Below, one piece after another: positions 37,501 through 45,270 of a stretch of 64,000 bases of DNA. How positions within the stretch are numbered: the stretch's first letter is position 1; every line of letters starts with the position of its first letter. The notes under the pieces are model-generated. The model made no database searches and was not told the DNA's origin. It saw only the letters and a list, made by a program, of their open reading frames with translations. The translations under genes were made by a program, and so were the position numbers. Source of the stretch: Bacteroidota bacterium (GTDB taxonomy: Bacteria; Bacteroidota; Bacteroidia; Chitinophagales; Chitinophagaceae); NCBI GenBank assembly GCA_018268105.1, contig JAFDXG010000146.1, positions 21,516 through 85,515 of the forward strand, given 5' to 3'.

Positions 37501-38086
37501 CAAAATTACACGAGCAGCAGACGGACAGGAAGTAATTGGTAATGCCACTCCAAAATTTATTTACGGCTGGAACAACAATGTTTCTTTCAAAAATTTTGAC
37601 CTTACCTTCCTCATTCAGGGTAGTTATGGTAACGATATTTTTAATGCAGTGAGAATTAAAACAGAAAATCCGTCAAACGGACTAAGTACCAATTTGAAAA
37701 ACAGGTGGACGACTGATAATCAAAATACAAGTGTTCCGGTATTTTTAAGTTCACGTGACAGAACAGCACTTGCACTTGGCGCTAACAAAACCTCAGGGAT
37801 AGGTGTAGATCAGCGTTCCAGCCGCTGGATTGAGAATGGCTCCTACCTGCGAATGAAAAATATAACGCTTACGTATACACTGCCAGGGTCATTAGTGAAC
37901 AGCATACGGTTAGACAGGATTGCTGTATATATAACGGCCACCAATTTGTTTACCATCACAAAATATACCGGCTATGACCCTGAGGTAAGTTCGTTTAATG
38001 CTGGTGGCGCCGGTGGACTGGGTATTGATTTGAGTAACTATCCAACAGCCAAATCATTTATGTTTGGTATTAATCTAACTTTTTAA
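34547..38086 (+). CDS. SusC/RagA TonB-linked outer-membrane protein with STN signalling domain
   Basis: About 1179 residues from ATG 34547; ATG 34670, directly before the signal peptide MKLISFLLVVICVQATASVS, and ATG 34430 are alternatives. Domain order: signal peptide, STN domain (ITLTEKQASIQKLLREI onward) for signalling to FecR, carboxypeptidase-like domain (VTGIIMNDKTEPLSGVSVVE), plug (LTGSVSSVKGSDLTKLPTQR, IEVLKDASATAIYGARGANG-like block), then a 22-strand barrel ending FMFGINLTF. It imports an oligomeric nutrient together with the SusD lipoprotein encoded 11 bases downstream. Confidence 0.96.
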   Translation: MQFDTLTGNTIACCQKRTLGLLSNRIYCFLKTVPVSKLILQMKLISFLLVVICVQATASVSAQKITLTEKQASIQKLLREIRKQSDYDFIVNARNLKNARPLNITVRDMPLEEVLHLIFANQPVDYVLDNKTIIIRDRVVDPSSVDDEAENAIRVTGIIMNDKTEPLSGVSVVEKGTQNGVVTNEKGRFSITVKDARAILQITYVGYKSREIAASSSDISIMLESENGNLSDIVVVGYGSLKKSDLTGSVSSVKGSDLTKLPTQRVDQALQGRAAGVMVQNTDGAPGGNATIRIRGGNSITGGNNALVVVDGIQGVNISTINPNDIESLEVLKDASATAIYGARGANGVILITTKRGISGKPVFNYGLSHGFQQLNHKLDLLSAGDYARKANAWAATQNGTPSAPINPVIPFTNEQIATLDASGGTDWQGVIYRNGMLHNQQLSISGGGETVRYFVSGGFMNQQGIVINTKYVRYNLRSNLDLKLTNWLNAGINLNVIKDQGNVPPVGEGTRYGDILGQVINTVARFDPITPLYSADGIYNYKALKGGPDGTKIYADNDVWNPLATALETKADRNNITNEISTFLEFKLLKGLSFRITGAASVNSNDEQHFYNSKTQPGRGVKGLGDMTYNKYEYYQNSNILTYNTTFSNKHALTITGVAEQQLIQSKGSYINAQGFFSDVTGINDLGGASQINERSSYVSKQTLNSFLGRINYVYDGKYMVTASYRADGSSVFGANNKWGYFPSAAAAWRVSEERFMKSIKAISNLKVRASWGKTGNQAIQPYQTLATVASGFNYPYDGNGSANIGFALGRAANPDLKWETTEQTNLGIDLGLFSERLFATVDVYKKTTRDLLLNKQVEGYTGFATILSNVGSIQNQGLEISVGVKPFAGRDFRWTTSANVSFNRSKVLALLDDKPLAIRTNTGGGYQIYGSGFSLKYLQVGQPVDQMRGYINLGTWSEAEREDAKAMGQAPGDPKWKDVNKDGKITRAADGQEVIGNATPKFIYGWNNNVSFKNFDLTFLIQGSYGNDIFNAVRIKTENPSNGLSTNLKNRWTTDNQNTSVPVFLSSRDRTALALGANKTSGIGVDQRSSRWIENGSYLRMKNITLTYTLPGSLVNSIRLDRIAVYITATNLFTITKYTGYDPEVSSFNAGGAGGLGIDLSNYPTAKSFMFGINLTF

Positions 38087-38097
38087 AAAGCAGCACA

Positions 38098-39552
38098 ATG
38101 AAGAAGAGCAATATATATACAGCTAAAAGCATCGTGGCTTTGCTTTTAATTTTTGTAGTATCGTCCTGCCAGAAACTGGTAGAAAAGCCTCAAAGCATAT
38201 CTACTCCTGATAATTTTTATACAACTATTTCCCAATGTGAAGCCGCTTATGCTGGTTCTATGAATGCATTATGGGTTACCTGGGACGGATATCAGAATTT
38301 ACCCGCATTTCCCGACGGGCAATATGAAGGTGCAAGTCTCGATTTTGGAAGTACATCTTTTAATGATTTATGGAAATGGCATTATAAAGCAGTTGCCAAT
38401 GTTAATGCAGTATTGAAGGCGGTAAAAGCCGGCAGCCTGACGGGCAATGACCAGGAAGCGATTGACAATGTGGTGGCACAGGGCCGATTTCTAAGGGCAT
38501 TCAATTATTTTACTTTGGTTCGTTTATATGGTAAGATACCCTATATCACTGAAGACACCCCAGATCCGGTCACTACTCCGCTAACTCCTGATTCACGTCT
38601 TGAAATTGCCGCAGTATATGATCTGATTGAGACTGATCTGCAATTTGCGGTAGATCATCTTGGCGACTATGATGCTTCAGTTCCGGGCAAACCCAATAAA
38701 TGGGTGGCTAAAGGGTTGCTTGCAAAAGTATATTTAACAAGGGCTACAGCGCCATTAAATCAAACGAATAACTACGCCAAAGCACGCGATCTGGCAGATG
38801 ATGTTATCAACAATGGGCCCTATATGCTGCTTCCAAAATTTGAAGATGTATTCAAAACGTCCAATAATCGCAATATGGAGATTATGTTTGCTTTTTACGA
38901 ATCATCCGACGCCCCTTATATGCCGGGAAATGTATGGGCGCCTTCGGAAATGGATGGCTGGAGCAGCGGTCCTGTAAAGATATACTGGGCAACAAATATT
39001 TATCCAGAGCAACCAAGAAAGCACAGTTACCTGCTGCTCGATTTTACCTCTGATATTTATGATCCTTCTGCCCCAATAATCAACTGGTCTGAATCCGCAG
39101 ATGGTGTCCCGTATATCGGGAAATTGAATATGCCTAATCTCACCTTCGATCAGCAGGTGGGTGGCGGTGATGCCGGTATTGAAATGAAAATTTTGCGTTT
39201 TGCGGATGTCCTGCTTATTTATGCAGAGGCTGCAAATATGGCTAATGGCGGTCCTACACAGTTAGCTGTTGACCGGCTGAACCTGATAATTGACCGTGCA
39301 AATGAAGGAACCGGCACTGAACTTAGAGCTACTATAGCTATGACAAAAGAAGAATTTGATAAAAAAGTGATTGATGAAAGAAGTTTTGAATTGTGTTTCG
39401 AAAACGATCGCTACTTTGATGTATTAAGAAAACGGATTTTAAAAGATGTGAACCTGCCGGATAATGCAGAAGGATATGATGAAAATGATTACCTGTTACC
39501 TATACCTGCATTGGATGCTAAAGCAATAGGACAAAACCCGGGTTACGAATAA
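38098..39552 (+). CDS. SusD/RagB nutrient-binding lipoprotein
   Basis: A 484-residue outer-membrane lipoprotein: signal peptide with lipobox VSSC (about residue 24), then the TPR-rich SusD fold. Recognisable blocks are VAQGRFLRAFNYFTLVRLYG, RLEIAAVYDLIETDLQFAVD, WVAKGLLAKVYLTRA and the C-terminal ERSFELCFENDRYFDVLRK and LLPIPALDAKAIGQNPGY. It forms the lid of the SusC transporter and binds the substrate at the cell surface. Substrate is unknown. It is co-transcribed with SusC and ends 18 bases before a probable terminator. Confidence 0.95.
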   Translation: MKKSNIYTAKSIVALLLIFVVSSCQKLVEKPQSISTPDNFYTTISQCEAAYAGSMNALWVTWDGYQNLPAFPDGQYEGASLDFGSTSFNDLWKWHYKAVANVNAVLKAVKAGSLTGNDQEAIDNVVAQGRFLRAFNYFTLVRLYGKIPYITEDTPDPVTTPLTPDSRLEIAAVYDLIETDLQFAVDHLGDYDASVPGKPNKWVAKGLLAKVYLTRATAPLNQTNNYAKARDLADDVINNGPYMLLPKFEDVFKTSNNRNMEIMFAFYESSDAPYMPGNVWAPSEMDGWSSGPVKIYWATNIYPEQPRKHSYLLLDFTSDIYDPSAPIINWSESADGVPYIGKLNMPNLTFDQQVGGGDAGIEMKILRFADVLLIYAEAANMANGGPTQLAVDRLNLIIDRANEGTGTELRATIAMTKEEFDKKVIDERSFELCFENDRYFDVLRKRILKDVNLPDNAEGYDENDYLLPIPALDAKAIGQNPGYE

Positions 39553-39570
39553 ACGCTCAACTGATATGGG

Positions 39571-39607
39571 AAAGGCAGGACTTTAAGTAAAGACTGCTTT
39601 TTCTTTT
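39571..39607 (+). terminator. Probable terminator of the SusC/SusD operon
   Basis: AAAGGCAGGACTTT can fold on AAAGACTGCTTT with small bulges and is followed directly by TTCTTTTC on the plus strand, just past the SusD stop. Confidence 0.55.
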
Positions 39608-39628
39608 CACAACAACAAATTGCTGAAT

Positions 39629-40241
39629 ATGCCTATTCAAGTGAATTGCCTTAAGGCAGTATGCTTTCCTTTGCTTTTTTTTGTAATGCTGTCTTGTAAT
39701 ACTAATCTATCAGAAAAGCAGGGAAACAATAATCATGTTATTAGAGCACTGAATGCTGCTGAAATAAACCAGGATGACAGAACCGTAGCTATAATAGGAG
39801 CCACCATTTATGTAAATTTTTAGTGAAGAAGGGTCTTTTGTAAGTCCCACACTCGGACCATTTTAATATCACCCTGAAAACGGTGTAGCTGATACTACCC
39901 GGTTGCGGGGATTCGCAAATATGAAAGCAATGACAAAGAAATTGAATGAAGCCGGTGTGCATATTGTACTGGGTTCACATTCAAGTGTACCCTATGCCGA
40001 AGATGGCTGGGCCTTCCAGCATGAAATGGAATTATGGGCCGAATGCGGTATCAGCAATACTGATATTATTGTAGCGGCTACTATGGAAAATGCCCTTTAC
40101 TTCAGGATTGATGACAAACTTGGAAGTATTGAAAAAGGGAAGATTGCTGATATCCTGATTGTAAGAGGCAACCCACTCAAGGACATAAAGGCTGCAAAAA
40201 ATATTGAGAGAGTCATGCTGAACGGGGAATGGGTTCGCTGA
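39629..40241 (+). pseudogene. Decayed amidohydrolase (imidazolonepropionase-like), internal deletion
   Basis: The first part (ATG 39629) encodes a lipoprotein-type signal (lipobox LSC) and the N-terminal strand TVAIIGATIYV of an amidohydrolase, then stops at 39823. About 80 bases on, a frame without ATG (from about 39860) gives the C-terminal third: VHIVLGSHSSVPYAEDGW, SNTDIIVAATMENALYF, LGSIEKGKIADILIVRGNPL, ending NGEWVR. Intact members are roughly 430 or more residues, so about 250 residues with the metal-binding HxH motif are missing. The enzyme is certainly non-functional. Its place behind SusCD suggests the original operon included it. Confidence 0.8.
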
Positions 40242-40402
40242 TCAGTATTTTTACCGGTTTAGATTTTTCTTCCGGCAACCTATGTACTCAAACGTACAGG
40301 AAATTTTTCATTCATAAAACATACAATGGATGTATAATAAATTAAACGGGAGTTTCCCTTGGCTAAAAAATAATAATAAATATTAGAAAGAGATTTAAAA
40401 AA

Positions 40403-41002
40403 ATGTTGGGTATTGATATGGAAAATATTGTTTACGCTCAGGCTACTGATCGCACACTATGGCATCAATTTAAAGATGGAGATGACAGGGCATTTGCTGC
40501 AATATATCACCGTTATTTTGAGGTGTTGATAAAAGCGTGTCTTCATATTTCAAAAGACAGGGAAATGATTAAAGATTCCATTCACGATCTGTTTGTTGAA
40601 ATATGGCTGCGTAGCAACAGTCTTGTTTTACCTGTTTCTGTAAAAGCATACCTGATTCGGTCCATTCAGAGAAAAATGTTCAGGTGTTTAAAACAAAATA
40701 GACGCTATTACAGTTCCTGCACTGCAGAGGTGTCTTATGGTTGCGATTCAGTCTCTTCAATTGAAGAAAAGATAATTACCGGACAATTCAAGCAGGAACA
40801 GAATGAAGTTGTCAGGAAGTCCATCCGGATGCTGACAGGCCGTCAGCAGGAAGCAGTGTATCTTAAATATTATGCAAATCTCAGTTACCCGGATATTGCC
40901 GGAAAAATGTGTATCAGCACAGAAGCTATATACAACCTCATTTCAAAAGCGATAGGCAATATACAGGAAAGTGTTTCCAAAGCAAATTTTCCAACATACT
41001 AA
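40403..41002 (+). CDS. ECF RNA polymerase sigma factor, orphan
   Basis: A 199-residue sigma factor of the Bacteroidota ECF group. Region 2 (AFAAIYHRYFEVLIKACLHI, DLFVEIWLRSNSL) and region 4 (MLTGRQQEAVYLKYYANLSY, IAGKMCISTEAIYNLISKAI) are present. Start at ATG 40403 or, five codons later, ATG 40418. Unlike the sigma factor at 32369, no FecR or receptor gene follows; the next sequence downstream is a decayed amidohydrolase. Its target genes are unknown and it may be left over from a second, partly deleted uptake locus. Confidence 0.88.
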   Translation: MLGIDMENIVYAQATDRTLWHQFKDGDDRAFAAIYHRYFEVLIKACLHISKDREMIKDSIHDLFVEIWLRSNSLVLPVSVKAYLIRSIQRKMFRCLKQNRRYYSSCTAEVSYGCDSVSSIEEKIITGQFKQEQNEVVRKSIRMLTGRQQEAVYLKYYANLSYPDIAGKMCISTEAIYNLISKAIGNIQESVSKANFPTY

Positions 41003-41041
41003 GTGAATAAATTTTTTGCTGCATAATCAATACCTATATTT

Positions 41042-41522
41042 ATGCAACCTTCTTTTTTTAATCTTACAAAACCTTTAATACTTATGACATCATTAAAGGA
41101 AATGTCATTTATTATTGCAGTAACCTTTATTGCATTTAACGCCGTGGCTCAGCAACCCGAAACTATTTTGCTAAAAAATTATCGGCCGAAATCTATTTAC
41201 AAAATACCTGTTACAGATATTAAAAGAGCAAAGTTTCCGGTATGCAGATATTTCAGCACGTTATGCAGAAGTAGCACCAATACCGAGGTATATGAAAACC
41301 TTTTTTGAGCAATACAGTGACAGGCTGGTTTATGGTACTGATATGGGATTTGATACTGACATGTACAAAATGACTTTCCGGGTACTCGAAACCCAGGACG
41401 AACATTTCTATAATATTGACCTTACAGGGTATCACTGGCCGATGCATGGATTCGGGCTTAGTGATTCTGTATTGAAGCGGGTGTACCGGGAAAATGCATT
41501 GAGGATTTTAAAAAGAAAATAA
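41042..41522 (+). pseudogene. Decayed amidohydrolase-2 family gene, deletion plus frameshift
   Basis: The first frame gives a signal peptide (FIIAVTFIAFNAVAQQ) and the N-terminal segment PETILLKNYRPKSIYKIP. At about 41240 the homologous reading moves to another frame: ADISARYAEVAPIPRYMKTF, EQYSDRLVYGTDMGFD, and the C-terminal GLSDSVLKRVYRENALRILK. DRLVYGTD carries the metal-ligand aspartate of PF04909-type amidohydrolases. Most of the TIM barrel is missing, so the gene is dead. It differs in subfamily from the remnant at 39629, so the two are not copies of one gene. Confidence 0.78.
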
Positions 41523-41585
41523 TGTTGAAAAGTGAAATAGTGAAAGTGAAAACGTCAAACTAAAAACATGAATCCACTTCTTTCA

Positions 41586-42410
41586 TCATGATTTAATCCC
41601 ATACAAATTGAATGTTTTCCATTTCGTCATATCTTCTTTTTGTAATAACGGGGTGATGGCAGCAGTATCAAGGAAATCATCAAACTTGTATAACTTATAG
41701 CCCGGCAATGCCACAGTATTAAACAAATCATATCTTTCTTCTGCCGAAGAGTTGGTAAAACATTCTGCTACAACCACAGGACTGTATTTTTCTATGATAT
41801 CTTTAATTGATTTCAAAATCATACTATCCAAACCTTCTGCATCAACTTTTATATATGCTAACCTGTCAAGTTTGTCAGGATAGTTTTTAAGCAAAAAATC
41901 AGTCAGTCTGATTCCCTTTATCTTTTCCGGCAGGGTATATTTACCATGAATGCCATGATTTACTTCCTGTATTCCTCCATTGGCAAAAGAAGCTTCTGAG
42001 GAACTGTATATAAATTCCGTCTCTTTGTCTGTGATGGCATAAGGGAAGATCTGGATATTTACTTTATCGGGGTTTAGTTTTGTATTTACTTCAAGTATTT
42101 TATATACAAACGGGTTTGGATCAAAACCTAAAACCAAACCCGATTTACCTGCGGCTAATGCCATTGGTATTGTGGTGTCACCTATATTGGTTCCAATATC
42201 AATTGCCATGTCGCCCGGCTTAATAAACCTCTTATAGAAATTAATTTCCGACTGAGAGATAATTTTATTTAGTACAAGCGGATTAAGCCAATTGGCAAAC
42301 TGCACTGTGCCTTCATCCTGTAAATGGAAAGTCTCGATTTTATGGGGATATTCACTGGTAACTCTTCGTGCCTTTTTTCTTGCAAACGATTTTCTAAGAA
42401 AATTGAACAT
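41586..42410 (-). CDS. FkbM family methyltransferase
   Basis: A 274-residue SAM-dependent methyltransferase. Motif I is GDMAIDIGTNIGDTTIPMAL, followed by GFDPNPFVYKILEVN and IKVDAEGLDSMILKSI, which are diagnostic of the FkbM group. Members O-methylate sugars in glycans and natural products. The N-terminus is basic (FLRKSFARKKARR), possibly for peripheral membrane contact. It is adjacent to an acyltransferase-3 gene on the same strand, about 100 bases apart, and both may modify a surface polymer. Confidence 0.87.
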   Translation of the reverse strand: MFNFLRKSFARKKARRVTSEYPHKIETFHLQDEGTVQFANWLNPLVLNKIISQSEINFYKRFIKPGDMAIDIGTNIGDTTIPMALAAGKSGLVLGFDPNPFVYKILEVNTKLNPDKVNIQIFPYAITDKETEFIYSSSEASFANGGIQEVNHGIHGKYTLPEKIKGIRLTDFLLKNYPDKLDRLAYIKVDAEGLDSMILKSIKDIIEKYSPVVVAECFTNSSAEERYDLFNTVALPGYKLYKFDDFLDTAAITPLLQKEDMTKWKTFNLYGIKS

Positions 42411-42508
42411 ATAATGAGGGGTTATATGTTGTAAAAATATGTAATTGTATTTACTATTGCTTCAATGACTCATATTTGAAACAAAGTTTCTCTAATACTG
42501 AATAAATA

Positions 42509-43549
42509 CTAACTGTTACTTGGGCGTTTCAAAATATTGGTCAATTTTGTCTTTACCCATCCTACTACTCTCTTATCAAAATACTTGGTAACTGCATAAG
42601 CAAGAATCACTGCAATAAACGATGTTATAATACAATACCAAAATTGGTTATTGATATACATTCTTAACCTGTATAAAATAACATATCCTATTACATTGTG
42701 AAGCAAATACAAAGGGTAGGATATATCTCCGAGGAACAGAAGTATTTTATTTCTTAAAAACTTAATACCTCTCAGAGTATAAATGTAAAAAACAATATAA
42801 GCAACTGCTAATAGGATAATAGGAGTAAAATCTCCCGGGTATTTTTCTTCAATATAAAAGCAATAGATAATAAAAGCCGCCAGGATAGTAATATGATTTA
42901 AAGGACTGGCACTTTTAAGCTTAATCTTATATAGCAAAATGCCGGTAATAAACAATGGTGCCCAATCAAGTATCATGATTTTCCTCACATATTTTTCCAG
43001 GGGAAAATCGAAGAAGAAACTAATGGCAGATAACAAAAGCCATGCTAAAACAATATAATCTATATACCTTAGTTTCTTTAAAAAAAAAATAGTGCCCATA
43101 ATGAAATAAAAGAAAAGCTCTACTTCCAGCGACCAGTATACCTGATCAATATATCTAACCTTAAAAAGACCTGGTAACATGGTGATATTTAAAAAAAAAT
43201 CTTTGATTGTATAATGTCCGAGAGTAGGTACCGGAAAAATAGTGATAGCCATAGCAGTTATCAGCATGCAAAACCAGAATGTGGGATATAACCTTGAAAA
43301 CCTGCTAATGGCAAATTCCTTAATTGTTTGCACCCGTGTAAGGGTCATAAAAATGACAAAACCGCTGATAATAAAGAAAATTTCAACTCCAAAATCCCCA
43401 TACAAAAAGTGAAAGGAATGATCCGCAAGCAAATGAAAATGATAATCATAGGCCCATGTATAATGACTTAATAAAACAATACTTGCCGCAACTCCTCTCA
43501 AAGCATCAATTTCCTGGTAACGATTTTTTTTAACTATACTTATGGGCAT
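42509..43549 (-). CDS. Acyltransferase 3 family membrane protein (OatA/WecH-like)
   Basis: A 346-residue protein with about ten transmembrane helices. The conserved N-terminal motif IDALRGVAASIVLLSHY contains the catalytic histidine, and FGVEIFFIISGFVIFMTLTR with ISRFSRLYPTFW follows. These enzymes transfer acetyl or succinyl groups to polysaccharides or lipids on the outer face of the inner membrane. It has no SGNH extension. The acceptor is unknown. Confidence 0.9.
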   Translation of the reverse strand: MPISIVKKNRYQEIDALRGVAASIVLLSHYTWAYDYHFHLLADHSFHFLYGDFGVEIFFIISGFVIFMTLTRVQTIKEFAISRFSRLYPTFWFCMLITAMAITIFPVPTLGHYTIKDFFLNITMLPGLFKVRYIDQVYWSLEVELFFYFIMGTIFFLKKLRYIDYIVLAWLLLSAISFFFDFPLEKYVRKIMILDWAPLFITGILLYKIKLKSASPLNHITILAAFIIYCFYIEEKYPGDFTPIILLAVAYIVFYIYTLRGIKFLRNKILLFLGDISYPLYLLHNVIGYVILYRLRMYINNQFWYCIITSFIAVILAYAVTKYFDKRVVGWVKTKLTNILKRPSNS

Positions 43550-43776
43550 ATACTATATATATGTCTTTGACTATCATTATAAAATTAGTTTCCATAAACC
43601 CTGATATTTAATCAAATTTAATGGCAAAGTATTTTAAGTTTTTTATTATTTTTAAAATAAAACGAAATCGTGACGTATAAATTATTGCTTTATGCAGGAA
43701 TTGTTTTGAGAACTACCAGAAATTATTTATTAAATCAATAGCAATTTGAATAAATTTTATGCTGCCGGAATCAGTA

Positions 43777-44016
43777 TTACTTTACATTTTTAGGCAAAAA
43801 GTATAACCAGATTACACTTGCCAAAAATAAAATGAGTGAGGCAAAGAAGGTGCTATATGCCACCTCTGCATGACCATCTAAGGCATTGTTAAGCGAAGTA
43901 TATAATAGCCAGATTTGAATTAACAGGTTTGACAGCAACACAAAAATTAGTGTTGACATAATCATACTTTTCTTCTGGGGATGTGCATTTTCCTGTGCGG
44001 TTCTGAAACTGCTCAT
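43777..44016 (-). CDS. Small two-helix membrane protein of the respiratory operon
   Basis: A 79-residue protein with two membrane helices (about 21-42 and 51-72) and a basic C-terminal end. No family is recognised. Its ATG overlaps the stop codon of the Rieske gene (ATGA, 44013-44016), so translation of the two is probably coupled. This supports its being a subunit or assembly partner of the Rieske/molybdopterin complex. Confidence 0.72.
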   Translation of the reverse strand: MSSFRTAQENAHPQKKSMIMSTLIFVLLSNLLIQIWLLYTSLNNALDGHAEVAYSTFFASLILFLASVIWLYFLPKNVK

Positions 44017-44513
44017 ATTTTTTCAATTTGAGGATGTTGTACAAATATTTCATCGCCTTCTAAAGTTACATTGAGTTTCTTCAATGGTCTGGGTGGAGGT
44101 CCTTGAAGTACTTCCCCGGTTTTAACATCAAACCACCCGTTGTGACATGGGCATTCAATTTTCATGGTTCCTGGTCTGTAATATACGGCACAGGAGAGGT
44201 GGGTGCATTTTTGTTCATAAGCATAAAATTTCCCTTCTTCTGTATGCACTAATATATATGGAATGGTTTCTCCTTCCAGTACAAATGATTTTGTTCCGCC
44301 AACGGGGATATCATTTATTTTACAGACACTATGTTTTATGTCATCAGTTTTGTCATCTGCAAAATATGCTTTGGCAGCAATCAATCCATTGCCCGCTACC
44401 ATCCCGCCTGATACCACAGCCAGTAATTTGGCAAAATCTCTTCGGCTCACCTGATCGGATTGCGATCTGTTAACCGGGAAATCCTGTTTCCATCGTTTTT
44501 CATCATTACTCAT
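44013..44513 (-). CDS. Rieske [2Fe-2S] protein with Tat-type signal
   Basis: A 166-residue protein. The N-terminal segment SRRDFAKLLAVVSGGMVAGN is a twin-arginine signal that probably stays as a membrane anchor. The Rieske fold follows, with cluster motifs CTHLSC and CPCHNGWF (two Cys and two His ligands). Such proteins pass electrons from quinol or a cytochrome b at the periplasmic face. It overlaps by four bases with the small membrane protein and lies 187 bases past the ferredoxin gene; a repeat element fills that gap. Confidence 0.93.
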   Translation of the reverse strand: MSNDEKRWKQDFPVNRSQSDQVSRRDFAKLLAVVSGGMVAGNGLIAAKAYFADDKTDDIKHSVCKINDIPVGGTKSFVLEGETIPYILVHTEEGKFYAYEQKCTHLSCAVYYRPGTMKIECPCHNGWFDVKTGEVLQGPPPRPLKKLNVTLEGDEIFVQHPQIEKI

Positions 44514-44544
44514 AATTGGAATATTTTGTTTCTGAAACTATCAT

Positions 44545-44665
44545 TTGTCTTTCTCTTTCTTTTTCACTGCGTGTATTCTCTCTGCGTTCTTTGCGGTTAT
44601 TTGATTTTTACCGCAGAGGGCACAAAGTTTTTCGCAGAGCTCTTCTCGTTTTCACTTCTCTTTTC
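44545..44665. repeat. CTCTGCG/ACCGCAGAG-type intergenic repeat inside the operon
   Basis: Contains TTTTTCACTGCGTG, CTCTCTGCGTTCTTTGCGGT, then ACCGCAGAGGGCACAAAG, of which TTTGCGGT and ACCGCAGAG form an imperfect inverted repeat. The CACAAAG/CGCAGAG words recur at 51040-51110. Confidence 0.65.
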
Positions 44666-44700
44666 CGTCCATTACAGGTTTGCGTTTCTAACTTACTAGA

Positions 44701-45267
44701 TCAAAACACCTTCAACTCAGTGCTCCCTTTAGGCATCATCAAATTCACTTTTGTTTCCACGGTTTCCTGGCCAAAAATAAATTTATTCACCGGTGTTGAA
44801 TTTGGCCGCATTTTCTCCATCTGTTCCCGGGTGCCAAAGAATAAGGCTCCACTCGGACAGACTGTAGCACACATTGGTTTTTTACCCACACTCGTCCTGT
44901 CGTAACACATATTGCATTTCATCATCAGGTCGTATTTCTCCATTTTCTTGGGCACACCAAAGGGACAAGCCATTACACAATTGGAGCACCCAATACAACG
45001 AGAGGTATTTGCACTATGTACAATGCCAAATTCATCTTTGGTGATGGCATCGGCCGGACAAACATTAGCACATACCGGATCATCGCAATGCATACACACC
45101 TGCACCGTAGTTTGAATAGTTTGTGCCCTGTCAACATAATTCACATGAATCATGGATTCATGTCCGTTGGTTTCACATTCCGCACAGGCTGCCTCACAAG
45201 CCCTGCAACCAATGCAGCGCTGCATATCCACAAAAAATTCCTGCTGTACTTTATAAGACTGTGCCAT
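44701..45267 (-). CDS. Four-cluster [4Fe-4S] ferredoxin subunit (NrfC/HybA/NarH-like)
   Basis: A 188-residue polyferredoxin. Four cysteine groups are visible: CIGCRACEAAC, CMHCDDPVCANVC, CIGCSNCVMAC and CNMCYDRTSVGKKPMCATVC, matching four cubane clusters as in the electron-transfer subunits of CISM-type molybdoenzymes. No Tat signal is present. It starts three bases after the molybdopterin subunit's stop, so the two belong to one operon and probably one complex. It should wire the membrane cytochrome b to the molybdenum site. Confidence 0.93.
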   Translation of the reverse strand: MAQSYKVQQEFFVDMQRCIGCRACEAACAECETNGHESMIHVNYVDRAQTIQTTVQVCMHCDDPVCANVCPADAITKDEFGIVHSANTSRCIGCSNCVMACPFGVPKKMEKYDLMMKCNMCYDRTSVGKKPMCATVCPSGALFFGTREQMEKMRPNSTPVNKFIFGQETVETKVNLMMPKGSTELKVF

Positions 45268-45270
45268 ATT

